A stretch of 64,000 nucleotides of DNA from contig NZ_NEJH01000002.1 of NCBI RefSeq assembly GCF_002113025.1, forward strand, positions 372,001 through 436,000. The letters run 5' to 3'. How positions within the stretch are numbered: position 1 is the stretch's first letter; each line of letters starts with the position of its first letter. A program made the position numbers and the translations under genes. The DNA is from Pseudomonas sp. B28(2017). Lineage in GTDB: Bacteria; Pseudomonadota; Gammaproteobacteria; Pseudomonadales; Pseudomonadaceae. Under the pieces are notes generated by a model that ran no database searches, had not been told where the DNA came from, and saw only the letters and a program-made list of their open reading frames with translations. Below, in pieces: positions 1 through 10,625 of this stretch.

Positions 1-631
1 CGATCGGCTTGAACCCGCCCGGTCCCTCCAGCTTGCGGCGCAGACGACCGACCAGCACCTCGATCACATTCGGATCACGCTCGTCGTCATCCGGATAGAG
101 CTGCTCCATCAAGCGGTCCTTAGGCACCACTTGCTGATGGTGACGCATCAGATATTCGAGAATGCGGTACTCATACGCGGTCAGTGCCAACGGCTGATCG
201 TCGAGGGACGCCTGCTTGCGGTTCAGGTCCAGCAGCAACGGACCCGCAACGATGGTCGACTGGGTAAAGCCGCTGGAGCGGCGCAGCAAGGCATTCAGGC
301 GAGCCTCCAGTTCTTCGAACTGAAACGGCTTGACCACGTAATCGTCGGCACCGGCGGCCAGGCCCTCGACCTTGTCCTGCCAGTTGCCACGCGCGGTGAG
401 GATCAGGATCGGGAAGGTTTTGCCACTTGAACGCAACTGCCGGATCAGGTCGAGCCCGCTCATGCCCGGCAGACCGAGGTCGATCACCGCCAGGTCAAAG
501 TTGAACTGCGCGGTCTGGTACAGCGCCTCCTCCCCGTTGGCCACGGACTCGACCACGTGGCCGCTCTCCGTCAGGCGGGTTTTCAGGTGATGACGCAGCA
601 GCGCTTCATCTTCGACGACCAGCAGTTTCAT
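1..631 (-). CDS. phoP: Response regulator PhoP (3' end cut by window edge)
   Basis: OmpR/PhoB-class response regulator of the PhoPQ system, which senses low divalent cations and cationic peptides. The frame starts at the ATG at 629-631 after a GGGAG ribosome site and is open to base 1, giving 210 codons of the usual ~225. The receiver begins MKLLVVEDE, the phospho-acceptor is Asp51 (AVIDLGLPG), and the switch lysine lies in DDYVVKPF. A winged-helix DNA-binding domain follows, ending here in the VGRLRRKLEG recognition helix. The sequence resembles Pseudomonas PhoP closely, and it lies directly downstream of oprH as in P. aeruginosa oprH-phoP-phoQ; phoQ would be outside the window. It is probably transcribed with oprH from the PhoP-box promoter near 1399-1454. 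Confidence 0.93.
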   Translation of the reverse strand, partial: MKLLVVEDEALLRHHLKTRLTESGHVVESVANGEEALYQTAQFNFDLAVIDLGLPGMSGLDLIRQLRSSGKTFPILILTARGNWQDKVEGLAAGADDYVVKPFQFEELEARLNALLRRSSGFTQSTIVAGPLLLDLNRKQASLDDQPLALTAYEYRILEYLMRHHQQVVPKDRLMEQLYPDDDERDPNVIEVLVGRLRRKLEGPGGFKPI

Positions 632-698
632 AACGCTCTCCCGGGCAAATCAATATCTCCAGAGGCGCAACGTCGCACCTCGATAGCTAACATGGCAA

Positions 699-729
699 CG
701 CCGGATCAACCACTCGGGTTGATCCGGCG
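699..729 (-). other. Hairpin between oprH and phoP
   Basis: A 12-bp perfect stem (CGCCGGATCAAC with its complement) encloses a short loop in the oprH-phoP gap. No T-run follows on the minus strand, so a full Rho-independent terminator is unlikely. It may protect or attenuate the oprH message so that the porin is made in excess over PhoP. That role is inference. Confidence 0.5.
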
Positions 730-751
730 CAGGCCGCTCACGAAACGCTTG

Positions 752-1354
752 TCAGAAAGCGTAGTTGGCGGACAGGTAAGTCTGGGCGCTGCTGGTCAGG
801 TCCAGCGAACCCCGCTTGCTGCCACCACGCTCACTCATCTCGGTGCTGGCGTTGCTGCGCAGGTAACGGTAACCCAGTTCAACCGAGGTGTTCTGCGAAA
901 CCTGTTGCAGCACACCCGCCTGGCCACCGATGGCATAGCCGATATCGCTGTCGCGGCTGAAGCCTGGCGATTCCTGAGTCATTTTGGTCAGGCCGGCCGT
1001 GGCACCACCGAACAACTTGGTGCTACCGCCTACCGGGTAAAACAGATCGTAGCTGCCCAGGAGGTTTTCCTGACGCAGTTTAATGCCGTTGTGCGAGCCC
1101 GATACATTGTCATAAGTGGCGTAGTACCGGCCCTTGGTGTTTTGCTGGCCCAGACGCACACCCCAGGTGGTGTCCTTGCCGATCACGCCATCGGCGTTCG
1201 GATGGTTCAGGCTGTCGTTCAGGGCGTGGGATTTTTTGACCTTGTCGCTGGTCTGTCCAAGAGTAAGGCTGGCGAAGTTGTCGTCGGACGCGAAGGCTGC
1301 GGTGCTTGCGCCCAGTACAGTGAATGCCAGAAGCAGTTTTTTGAATCCAGTCAT
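752..1354 (-). CDS. oprH: Outer-membrane protein OprH, PhoP-regulated
   Basis: Small eight-strand beta-barrel that binds and stabilises lipopolysaccharide when Mg2+ is scarce. The 200-residue product has a signal peptide (MTGFKKLLLAFTVLGASTAAFA), alternating amphipathic strands, and ends in an aromatic residue (LSANYAF), as outer-membrane barrels do. The start at 1354 is preceded by GAGGA at good spacing; an in-frame ATG at 1369 is less well placed. It is the first gene of the oprH-phoP unit. Upstream lie four GTTCAG repeats spaced exactly 11 bp, the spacing of PhoP boxes. Size and context match P. aeruginosa OprH. Confidence 0.88.
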   Translation of the reverse strand: MTGFKKLLLAFTVLGASTAAFASDDNFASLTLGQTSDKVKKSHALNDSLNHPNADGVIGKDTTWGVRLGQQNTKGRYYATYDNVSGSHNGIKLRQENLLGSYDLFYPVGGSTKLFGGATAGLTKMTQESPGFSRDSDIGYAIGGQAGVLQQVSQNTSVELGYRYLRSNASTEMSERGGSKRGSLDLTSSAQTYLSANYAF

Positions 1355-1398
1355 TGGGAGTGTCCTCATGTGCCGTTTGTTTTTTGGGTACGGGGGCA

Positions 1399-1404
1399 AG
1401 GTTA
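1399..1404 (-). promoter_or_regulatory. Putative -10 element of the oprH-phoP promoter
   Basis: On the minus strand this reads TAACCT (TAnnnT). It begins 11 bp after the last GTTCAG half-site, the usual placement of a -10 element downstream of a PhoP box that replaces the -35. Confidence 0.6.
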
Positions 1405-1415
1405 CGCACCGAGCC

Positions 1416-1454
1416 CTGAACTCCCCCTGAACGCACTCTGAACCTGGGCTGAAC
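1416..1454 (-). promoter_or_regulatory. Four-repeat PhoP-box array upstream of oprH
   Basis: The plus strand carries CTGAAC at 1416, 1427, 1438 and 1449, i.e. GTTCAG on the minus strand, with an exact 11-bp period and 5-bp spacers. The PhoP consensus is a direct repeat of (T/G)GTTTA with an 11-bp period, so GTTCAG-N5-GTTCAG is a close variant. Two half-sites make one PhoP dimer site, so two dimers could bind side by side. The array also lies 47-85 bp upstream of the divergent gene starting at 1501. Confidence 0.85.
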
Positions 1455-1500
1455 CGCCACCTCCCGAATGTTTCGACACGTTTCAAGAGGAGTTCCGACC

Positions 1501-2298
1501 ATGCGCATGTTCTTCGCCGTCCTCCTGCTGGCCTTGAGTGGGCTCAGCCAGGCCGCCGTCCAGACCCGGGAAATCCCCTACCAAAGTGCCGATGGCACGA
1601 AAATGATTGGCTACTACGCCTACGACGATGCCCTCAAGGGACCGCGCCCCGGAGTCATGGTGGTGCATGAGTTCTGGGGCCTGAACGATTACGCCAAGCG
1701 TCGCGCCCGGGATCTCGCCGGCCTGGGCTACAGCGCCCTGGCCATTGACATGTACGGTGACGGCAAAAATACCGAGCACCCCAAAGACGCCATGGCCTTC
1801 ATGCAAGCCGTGGCAAAAGACAGTGCCGTGTCGAGCGCGAGGTTTCAGGCCGGGCTCGACCTGCTCAAGCAACAACCGCAAACCGATCCGCATAAAATCG
1901 CTGCCATCGGCTACTGCTTCGGTGGTGGCGTGGTGCTCAATGCCGCAAGACAGGGCCTGCCATTGGCAGGCGTGGTGAGTTTCCATGGCGCGCTGACAAC
2001 CAATACGCCGGCAACACCAGGCAGCGTCAAGGCGAAGATCCTTGTGGAACACGGGGCGCTGGACAGCATCGTCACCCAGGAAAACATCACGGCTTTCAAG
2101 CGCGAGATGGACAAGGCCGGCGCCGACTACAGATTCGTCATCCTCGACGGTGCCAGGCACAGTTTCACCAACCCGGATGCCGATCGACTTGGCCATGGCG
2201 ATCATGGCGGGCCGGACATTGGCTACAACAAGGCTGCGGATGAAAAATCCTGGGCGGACATGCAGGCGTTCTTCAAAAGGATCTTTGGTCAGCCCTGA
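1501..2298 (+). CDS. Secreted dienelactone hydrolase family protein
   Basis: Alpha/beta hydrolase of the dienelactone hydrolase family, 265 residues. The predicted signal peptide is residues 1-18 (MRMFFAVLLLALSGLSQA), so it is likely periplasmic. Catalytic residues are visible: Cys139 in GYCFGG, Asp188 in GALDSIV and His220 in GARHSF, plus the EFWGL segment typical of the family. The start at 1501 follows GAGGAG; an upstream in-frame ATG at 1468 would spoil the signal peptide. It is divergent from oprH and shares its 146-bp intergenic region with the PhoP boxes, so it may be PhoP-influenced. Its substrate is unknown; many exported homologues have no known function. Confidence 0.85.
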   Translation: MRMFFAVLLLALSGLSQAAVQTREIPYQSADGTKMIGYYAYDDALKGPRPGVMVVHEFWGLNDYAKRRARDLAGLGYSALAIDMYGDGKNTEHPKDAMAFMQAVAKDSAVSSARFQAGLDLLKQQPQTDPHKIAAIGYCFGGGVVLNAARQGLPLAGVVSFHGALTTNTPATPGSVKAKILVEHGALDSIVTQENITAFKREMDKAGADYRFVILDGARHSFTNPDADRLGHGDHGGPDIGYNKAADEKSWADMQAFFKRIFGQP

Positions 2299-2302
2299 CA
2301 TC

Positions 2303-2332
2303 TGTGGCGAGGGGGCTAGCCCCCTCGCCACA
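2303..2332. repeat. Perfect 30-bp palindrome, terminator or REP-like
   Basis: TGTGGCGAGGGGGCT is followed directly by its exact complement, immediately after the hydrolase stop codon. It belongs to the GTGGCGAGGGGG palindrome type found between genes of fluorescent pseudomonads. It lacks a T-run, so it may act as an mRNA-stabilising element rather than a true terminator. Confidence 0.7.
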
Positions 2333-2383
2333 AAAGCCGTCTGCTACTACCCAGCCCCAGGGCAACCCGGCAAAATGCCCGGC

Positions 2384-3109
2384 ATGAACACCACTCCTGC
2401 CCTGCCCGTTTGCTGCACCCCCCTCGATGACCATTGGCCGCTGCCGTTTGTGCTGCCCGATACGGTCCTGTTGAGCACTCATTTCGATAGCACCCGACTG
2501 GCCAGCGATGACTTTCGGCGCAGCGCCGTGGAAGCGCCGGCGAGCATTCAGCGCTCTGTCGCCAAACGGCAGGCGGAGTTTCTCGCCGGGCGGGTATGCG
2601 CCCGGGCCGCGTTACAGCAGCTCGAAGGCTTGAACTTCATTCCGGCCATCGGCGAAGACCGGGCACCGGTCTGGCCTGCCCATATCACCGGTTCGATCAC
2701 CCATAGCACTGGCCGGGCCGCGGCGATTGTCGCGAACAAAAGCCATTGGCGCGGCCTGGGCATGGATCTGGAAAACCTGCTCAATGCCGATCGGGCCGAA
2801 CGCCTGGCCGGGGAAATCCTCAATCCGCCGGAGCTACTGCGCATGGCGACCGCTCATCACGATCAGCGGGCGTTGTTGGTCACCCTGACGTTCTCGGTCA
2901 AGGAAAGCCTGTTCAAGGCGCTTTATCCCATCGTTCAGCAACGTTTTTATTTCGAACACGCCGAAGTGCTGGAGTGGCGTGAGTCGGGTGAGGTGCGGTT
3001 GCGACTGCTGACGGATCTGTCCCGCGAATGGCGCAACGGCACCGAGCTGGATGCGCAATTCGGGGTCAAGGATGGGCAGTTGTTGAGTCTGGTCAGCATC
3101 AGGGCCTGA
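2384..3109 (+). CDS. 4'-phosphopantetheinyl transferase (PcpS/EntD type)
   Basis: Transfers phosphopantetheine from CoA to carrier-protein serines of fatty acid, siderophore and peptide synthetases. The 241-residue protein has the EntD architecture: HSTG near residue 107, the Mg2+-binding Asp128 and Glu130 in GLGMDLENL, and Lys173-Glu174-x3-Lys178 in FSVKESLFKALYP. These are the hallmark motifs. The start at 2384 fits homologues (NTTPALPVCCTPLDD...); an in-frame ATG three codons earlier (2375) is possible, and neither has a strong ribosome site. Pseudomonas generally has one such enzyme (PcpS) serving both primary and secondary metabolism. It stands alone between a palindrome and a REP pair. 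Confidence 0.85.
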   Translation: MNTTPALPVCCTPLDDHWPLPFVLPDTVLLSTHFDSTRLASDDFRRSAVEAPASIQRSVAKRQAEFLAGRVCARAALQQLEGLNFIPAIGEDRAPVWPAHITGSITHSTGRAAAIVANKSHWRGLGMDLENLLNADRAERLAGEILNPPELLRMATAHHDQRALLVTLTFSVKESLFKALYPIVQQRFYFEHAEVLEWRESGEVRLRLLTDLSREWRNGTELDAQFGVKDGQLLSLVSIRA

Positions 3110-3136
3110 AGCTCTGTAGCGACCATACCGACCCCA

Positions 3137-3210
3137 TCGCGAGCAGACTCGCTCCCACACAGGATCGATACCACACCAAAAATCCCTGTGGGAGCGAGCC
3201 TGCTCGCGAT
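3137..3210. repeat. Inverted REP pair (BIME-like)
   Basis: TCGCGAGCAGACTCGCTCCCACA and its inverted partner TGTGGGAGCGAGCC...GCTCGCGAT are separated by about 24 bp. This is the standard Pseudomonas REP element in head-to-head arrangement, here between convergent genes. Confidence 0.88.
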
Positions 3211-3235
3211 TAGGCCCGATCAAACGACGCAAGAC

Positions 3236-4864
3236 TCACCGTTTCTCCTGATTCCTCGGCCAACTCAAGCTGAAACACGCCCCCCCCAGGCTTTTGCTCT
3301 TGCCGATCAATGCCCGCCCGCCATGCCAATGGATGATGCGTCGCACAATGGACAGACCTAACCCATGGCCTCCGGAAGCACGGGTGCGGCTATCGTCGAG
3401 ACGCAGGAACGGCGTAAAGATCTTCTCCCACGCCGACTCCGGCACCCCCGGCCCGTCATCCTCGATATCCACCCGGCATCGCTGCTGCCCCACCTGATAG
3501 CTGATGGTCACCCGTGATTGCGCATGGCGCATGGCATTGCTCACCAGATTCTGGATCGCCCGGTGCAGATAACGCGGTTCGGCCTCGACCCAGGCGTCGT
3601 CGTTATCGGCCGCCGACAGGCACAACCCGCGCTGTACCGTGACGTCGGCGCGTAACGGCGCCAGCTCTTCAATCACTTGATTGACCAAGGCATCCAGATC
3701 GATCCGCTGAAAACTCAGCGCCGGAGAACCCTGTTCGAGCCGCGCGTAGGTCAGCATCTCGTCGACCAGCCGGTCGAGGTCCTCGATGTCGTGGTCCATG
3801 CCCTGGCAGTATTTTTCCAGGGCTTGCGGCGTGGTGGCCGAGCCGATCATCTCCAGGCCAAAGCGCAGGCGCGCCACCGGCGTGCGCAATTCGTGGGACA
3901 CCGCACGCACCAGTTCGCGCTGGATCGCCAGCAACTGTTGCAAGTGCTCGGCCATGCCGTTGAAGGCCGATGCCAGGCGCCCCACGGAATCCGCGCCGCG
4001 CGCCGGCACGCGGGTTTCCAGGCTGCCCTTGGCGATGCGCGTGGCGGCGGCCTCCAGGCCACGCAAGCGGCGCTCGAGCTGACGCACCAACAGATAAACG
4101 ATCAAGCCGATCAGCGTCAGGCCCAGCGCGGCGATCAGCACCAGCCATTCCGGGGGATAAGGATTCATCTGATACAACGGACCGATTTCCAGAACCCACG
4201 GCGTGCCGACCATGCCGGCAAACACCCGGATCGAATCGCCCCCCTTGCCCAGCGCCATCACCGTGTCGCCCTCGGACACCCGGCGGCTCTGGTCTTCATC
4301 CATGTCCGCCTCGTCAACCGTGACCAGGCGCAGGTCGAAGCCGAAGCCCTTGCTTTCCTTCAATTGCGCCAGGCGCAAGGGCTGGTCGGCTACCGGGGTC
4401 CGCACCAGTTCATCAGTCAACAGGTAGATGGTTGCACGGGCCAGTTGTTCGCTGATCTGCTGCACTTCCCCGGTGAGCATCAACTGCTCCTTGTCGCTGA
4501 CCAGCTTGTATACCTTCGCCGCGTGCGGCCCGGTCTGTTCCACCAATGCCTGGCCACGCAACACACGAGTGCGCTGGGTAAGGTCGAGGTCAGTTTCGGT
4601 AAAGGTTTTCAGCGCCAGCGGAATGCCCAGCAGTCGCTCCCACACCAGCAGGGCCCGGTGGCGCTCGGTCTGGTTCATCGGTTGCAGGTTGTCGGCCATC
4701 AGCGAAAACGTGCCGTGGGCCAGGCGTTCGCGGTATTGCTCGCTGCGCACCTCATTGAGCAGGTGCAACGCCAGCACACCGAGCACCGCTACCAGAATCA
4801 GCGCGGCGCACATGCCGCCATAGATGCGCAGGAAGATCGAGTTCACAGGGTCTGGTCTACGCAA
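3236..4864 (-). CDS. Sensor histidine kinase, RstB-like
   Basis: Membrane kinase of 542 residues. A transmembrane segment lies at about 11-36, a periplasmic sensor domain at about 37-240, and a second transmembrane segment at about 241-262. These are followed by HAMP, a HisKA domain with phospho-accepting His324 (AVSHELRTPVARLR), and an HATPase_c domain with N box (NLVSNAMRHA), G1 (DIEDDGPG) and G2 (GHGLGLSIV). The gene overlaps the 3' end of its regulator by 22 bp, so translation is probably coupled. Position next to nrdA matches PA1158/PA1157 of P. aeruginosa. The sensed signal cannot be read from the sequence. Confidence 0.88.
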   Translation of the reverse strand: MRRPDPVNSIFLRIYGGMCAALILVAVLGVLALHLLNEVRSEQYRERLAHGTFSLMADNLQPMNQTERHRALLVWERLLGIPLALKTFTETDLDLTQRTRVLRGQALVEQTGPHAAKVYKLVSDKEQLMLTGEVQQISEQLARATIYLLTDELVRTPVADQPLRLAQLKESKGFGFDLRLVTVDEADMDEDQSRRVSEGDTVMALGKGGDSIRVFAGMVGTPWVLEIGPLYQMNPYPPEWLVLIAALGLTLIGLIVYLLVRQLERRLRGLEAAATRIAKGSLETRVPARGADSVGRLASAFNGMAEHLQQLLAIQRELVRAVSHELRTPVARLRFGLEMIGSATTPQALEKYCQGMDHDIEDLDRLVDEMLTYARLEQGSPALSFQRIDLDALVNQVIEELAPLRADVTVQRGLCLSAADNDDAWVEAEPRYLHRAIQNLVSNAMRHAQSRVTISYQVGQQRCRVDIEDDGPGVPESAWEKIFTPFLRLDDSRTRASGGHGLGLSIVRRIIHWHGGRALIGKSKSLGGACFSLSWPRNQEKR

Positions 4865-5565
4865 GCCTCGGGAACGAACAGATAGCCTTTGCTGCGCACG
4901 GTCTTGATCAGCCGTGGATGCTCCGGATCATCGCCGATCTTCGGGCGGATGCGCGAGATGCGCACATCGATGGAGCGATCCTGACCGTCATAGCCAATGC
5001 CCCGCAGCGCGGTAAAGATCTCTTCCCGGGAGAGGATGCGCCCGGCATTGGCCACCAATAGCCAGAGCAAGTCGAATTCGGCGCTGGTCAGCTCGATGCC
5101 GCGGCCCTGCAACCAGGCTTCGCGCAAGGCGTTGTCGACGATCAGCGGGCCGAACTGTAGACGCCGCTGTTTTTCCGGGGCGACTTCGGGCGTTTCACTG
5201 CGACGCAGCAAGGCCTGGATGCGTGCCAGCAGCAGACGCGGGCGTACCGGTTTGCACACGTAGTCGTCAGCCCCCAGGTCCAGGCCGAGAATCTGGTCAG
5301 CGTCATCAGTGCGGGCGGTGAGCATCAGGATCGGGCCGTCATATCGGGCGCGGACCTTGCGGCAAATGCTCAGGCCATCTTCACCGGGGAGCATCAGGTC
5401 GAGGATCACCAGGTCCGGTTGTTCCTTGATGATGCGGTTCGCAGCGAGCGCCCCATCGCCTTCGATCGATACACGCAGGCCATTGGCTTCCAGGTAATCG
5501 CGGGTCAGTTCGGCCAGTCGCTGGTCGTCCTCCACAATCAATACCTGCCAGGCTTCTTGCTCCAC
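4843..5565 (-). CDS. Response regulator, RstA-like
   Basis: OmpR-class regulator of 240 residues: receiver with phospho-acceptor Asp56 (LVILDLMLPGEDG), ADDYVCKP switch lysine, and a C-terminal winged helix (SIDVRISRIRPKIGDDP). The frame extends much further upstream, but homology begins at VEQEAWQVLIVEDD, which corresponds to a GTG codon at 5565 preceded by GAGG about 10 bases away, so I chose this start. It is the first gene of the two-gene unit with the kinase and divergent from nrdA. RstA homologues in enterics act on porin and acid-stress genes; the targets here are unknown. Confidence 0.88.
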   Translation of the reverse strand: MEQEAWQVLIVEDDQRLAELTRDYLEANGLRVSIEGDGALAANRIIKEQPDLVILDLMLPGEDGLSICRKVRARYDGPILMLTARTDDADQILGLDLGADDYVCKPVRPRLLLARIQALLRRSETPEVAPEKQRRLQFGPLIVDNALREAWLQGRGIELTSAEFDLLWLLVANAGRILSREEIFTALRGIGYDGQDRSIDVRISRIRPKIGDDPEHPRLIKTVRSKGYLFVPEACVDQTL

Positions 5566-5856
5566 GGGTGACCTCTGCTTGCCAAAACACTGATAAGGAA
5601 GGATCCGCCCGTCTTTTTGTAATGATTCGGGAGGATAAATATGTATACACGCTGGGCCGATTGTATAAACGCCGCCCGTCGAGAACACAAGCGGGTAAAT
5701 GCGTTCGGACAACAGGGTTTTTTGTGATAGGGTTCGCGCCCTTAAAAATCCGAACGAGCATTTTCGATCGTGGAAAATCGCTGAAAAAAGGTCCGGTCCA
5801 GCAGTGTCGCGGCCTACACGCCGGTTCCCTCTTTCACACACAATTTACGCACAGGT

Positions 5857-5865
5857 TTATCCACA
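5857..5865 (+). promoter_or_regulatory. Consensus DnaA box upstream of nrdA
   Basis: TTATCCACA matches the DnaA consensus exactly. TTACGCACA at 5845-5853 is a weaker second copy 12 bp upstream with the same orientation. In E. coli, DnaA binds the nrdAB promoter and couples dNTP supply to replication, so a similar role here is plausible. Confidence 0.65.
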
Positions 5866-5892
5866 GGCAGTACGTTGCAATCCTCCCCTAAA

Positions 5893-5908
5893 ACGCATTA
5901 TCTTGTAG
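5893..5908 (+). promoter_or_regulatory. NrdR box 1 of the nrdA promoter
   Basis: ACGCATTATCTTGTAG is a degenerate match to the NrdR consensus (ACACwATATATwGTGT). Alone it would be weak, but its centre is exactly 31 bp from box 2, about three helical turns, which is the spacing required for NrdR tandem sites. Confidence 0.6.
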
Positions 5909-5923
5909 CCAGGCGCTAAAAAA

Positions 5924-5939
5924 ACCCTAGATATAGGGT
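5924..5939 (+). promoter_or_regulatory. NrdR box 2 of the nrdA promoter
   Basis: ACCCTAGATATAGGGT is a nearly perfect palindrome and the stronger of the two NrdR-like boxes. NrdR is the ATP/dATP-sensing repressor of ribonucleotide reductase genes. Confidence 0.68.
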
Positions 5940-6252
5940 TTTGCGCAAAAAACCAAACACAAACCAGACACCAATTTCAAGCGCTATTATTGCCTCTGTC
6001 CGGTTGAACCAAACGTATTTTCGAAAGACCAAACCGCGCGTGCGGATGGCTACTGTATTTCGGCCCCGAGTGGCGAAAACGGTACGGGTGTTGCAGTCCC
6101 GACTGTCACCTGCAATGGATCCCGGTTTCAGGCCCAAGGCGTGAAACCAAAGACTTCGGCATGGAAGCGGCGCCCGATAAAGCCCCCTTCCTACTGTCCC
6201 GAAGTTGTTATGCCCGGCGCTCGCCGGTTGTAGTGCTTCAGGACGGAACGGT

Positions 6253-6271
6253 GGGCACCGTGATGGTGCCC
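6253..6271 (+). other. Hairpin in the nrdA leader
   Basis: GGGCACC-GTGAT-GGTGCCC forms a perfect 7-bp stem ending 33 bases before the nrdA ATG. It could affect translation or mRNA stability; no T-run follows. Confidence 0.45.
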
Positions 6272-6304
6272 AAACAAACATAGAGAATGTGGAGACACTC
6301 CCCC

Positions 6305-9199
<2,895 letters not shown>

Positions 9200-9208
9200 G
9201 CTGAGCCG

Positions 9209-9230
9209 GTAAGCGTCGCAAGACGCTTAC
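9209..9230 (+). other. Perfect hairpin after nrdA
   Basis: A 9-bp perfect stem (GTAAGCGTC) closes a GCAA tetraloop right after the nrdA stop. It has no T-run and precedes the true terminator, so it probably protects the 3' end of the mRNA. Confidence 0.6.
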
Positions 9231-9233
9231 TCG

Positions 9234-9275
9234 AAACCCCCGATCAGCCTCTGGCGGGTCGGGGGTTTTCTTTTG
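9234..9275 (+). terminator. Rho-independent terminator of nrdA
   Basis: AAACCCCCGA pairs with TCGGGGGTTT across a loop and is followed by TTCTTTT. It ends the nrdA transcript before any nrdB could be reached. Confidence 0.85.
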
Positions 9276-9419
9276 CCTATAGGAGTGAGCTTGCTCCGGG
9301 CGGCGATCCGACCATCGTCTTGAGAACGACGCGTGTATTCAGGATGAGCTCGTTATCGCTATCGACCATCGCGAACACGCTCGAGATGGCGTTGGCTCAA
9401 GCAACAAAAATCGCCGGAT

Positions 9420-9812
9420 CTACTCCCGCGACTCAACCCCCAGCTCATCCCACACCGACTCGGCCAGATGGAACGTCGCATTGGCCGCCGGGATGCCGCA
9501 ATAGATCGCGCTCTGCATGATCACTTCCTTGATCTCGCCACGGCTGACGCCATTGTTGGCGGCAGCGCGCAGGTGCAGTTTGAGTTCACCCTCGCGGTTC
9601 ATGCCGATCAGCATGGCGATGGTGATCAGGCTGCGGGTGTGGCGCGGCAGGCCCTCGCGGGTCCAGATGTCGCCCCAAGCGTGGCGGGTGATCATTTCCT
9701 GAAACTCCGAGTTGAACTCGGTCAGGGTAGTCAGGCTGCGATCGACATGAGCGTCGCCCAGTACCGCGCGCCGGACGTTCATGCCTTCGTCGTAACGTTG
9801 TTTCTCGTCCAC
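9420..9812 (-). CDS. pcaC: 4-carboxymuconolactone decarboxylase
   Basis: Converts 4-carboxymuconolactone to 3-oxoadipate enol-lactone. The 130-residue protein has the typical family length and an AhpD-like CMD fold with THNSxxxGxxxxE-like features (LRAAANNGVSRGEIKEVIMQ) and the conserved ITRHAWGDIWTREGL segment. The start is a GTG at 9812 with GAGGG eight bases upstream; the frame is open further but that part overlaps pcaD. It is the last gene of pcaT-pcaB-pcaD-pcaC, 10 bp from pcaD, so its ribosome site overlaps the end of pcaD. Confidence 0.95.
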   Translation of the reverse strand: MDEKQRYDEGMNVRRAVLGDAHVDRSLTTLTEFNSEFQEMITRHAWGDIWTREGLPRHTRSLITIAMLIGMNREGELKLHLRAAANNGVSRGEIKEVIMQSAIYCGIPAANATFHLAESVWDELGVESRE

Positions 9813-9822
9813 GGAATTTCCC

Positions 9823-10614
9823 TCAACGAGCCAGCAGGAACGCCAGTACGCGTTCGCTGAAATCAGCGCCGGCCTGCACGTTGGACAAGTGCGCAGCATA
9901 GAACTCGGCGTATTCGGCACCCTGCACATGTTCCTGAATGAAGTGCCCGCCCGATGGCGGCGTGACCGCATCCTGAGTGCCGGCGATCACCAGCAGCGGC
10001 GCCTTGATCGAGGACAACTGATCACGGAAATCGGCATCGCGCACGGCCGCACAGTTGGCCGCATAACCTTCAGGTGAAGTGGCCGCCAGCATGTCGGTAA
10101 TCTGCTTGGCTGCCGCCGGGTTGGCCTCGGAGAAATCCGGGGTGAACCAGCGGGCAATCGACGCATCGCGCAGGGCAACCATGGCCGCCTGACCATCACG
10201 CAGCACCATTTCGATACGCGGGTTCCATACCGATGGATCGCCGATTTTTGCCGCGGTGTTGCACACGATCAACTTGTTCAGGCGCTCGCCGGCATTGATG
10301 CCCAGCCATTGCCCGATCAGTCCGCCCATGGACAGACCGCAGAAATGTGCCCGTTCGATGTGCAGGGCATCCAGCAACGCCAGCACGTCGCGACCCAGTT
10401 GCTCGATGCTGTAAGACCCCGGCGTTACCAATGACTGGCCATGACCGCGGGTGTCGAAACGCAACACGCGAAAATACTCGGAGAACGCCGGGATTTGCGC
10501 ATCCCACATGTGCAGGTCCGTGCCCAGTGAGTTGGACAACACCAGCACCGGCGCATCGACCGGTCCATCGAGTTGGTAATGAAGTTCGCCCTCGGCGAGT
10601 TGTACAAAAGCCAC
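9823..10614 (-). CDS. pcaD: 3-oxoadipate enol-lactonase
   Basis: Alpha/beta hydrolase that opens 3-oxoadipate enol-lactone to 3-oxoadipate. The 263 residues include an oxyanion region SNSLGTDLHMW, nucleophile Ser95 in GLSMGG, a late acid (AGTQDAVTP) and the catalytic His near AAHLSNVQ. This order is that of PcaD. The start is GTG at 10614 with GGAG seven bases upstream. It lies 11 bp after pcaB and 10 bp before pcaC, in one transcription unit. Confidence 0.96.
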   Translation of the reverse strand: MAFVQLAEGELHYQLDGPVDAPVLVLSNSLGTDLHMWDAQIPAFSEYFRVLRFDTRGHGQSLVTPGSYSIEQLGRDVLALLDALHIERAHFCGLSMGGLIGQWLGINAGERLNKLIVCNTAAKIGDPSVWNPRIEMVLRDGQAAMVALRDASIARWFTPDFSEANPAAAKQITDMLAATSPEGYAANCAAVRDADFRDQLSSIKAPLLVIAGTQDAVTPPSGGHFIQEHVQGAEYAEFYAAHLSNVQAGADFSERVLAFLLAR

Positions 10615-10625
10615 AGCAGTCTCCT

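Larger units (their letters stand above)
5566..6304. other. 739-bp regulatory region between rstA-like gene and nrdA
   Basis: No convincing gene lies in this stretch. It is relatively AT-rich around 5580-6010 and holds a consensus DnaA box (5857-5865), a degenerate second one (5845-5853), a tandem pair of NrdR-like boxes (5893-5908 and 5924-5939) and a strong hairpin close to the nrdA start (6253-6271). The length suggests a long nrdA leader or several promoters. Confidence 0.75.
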
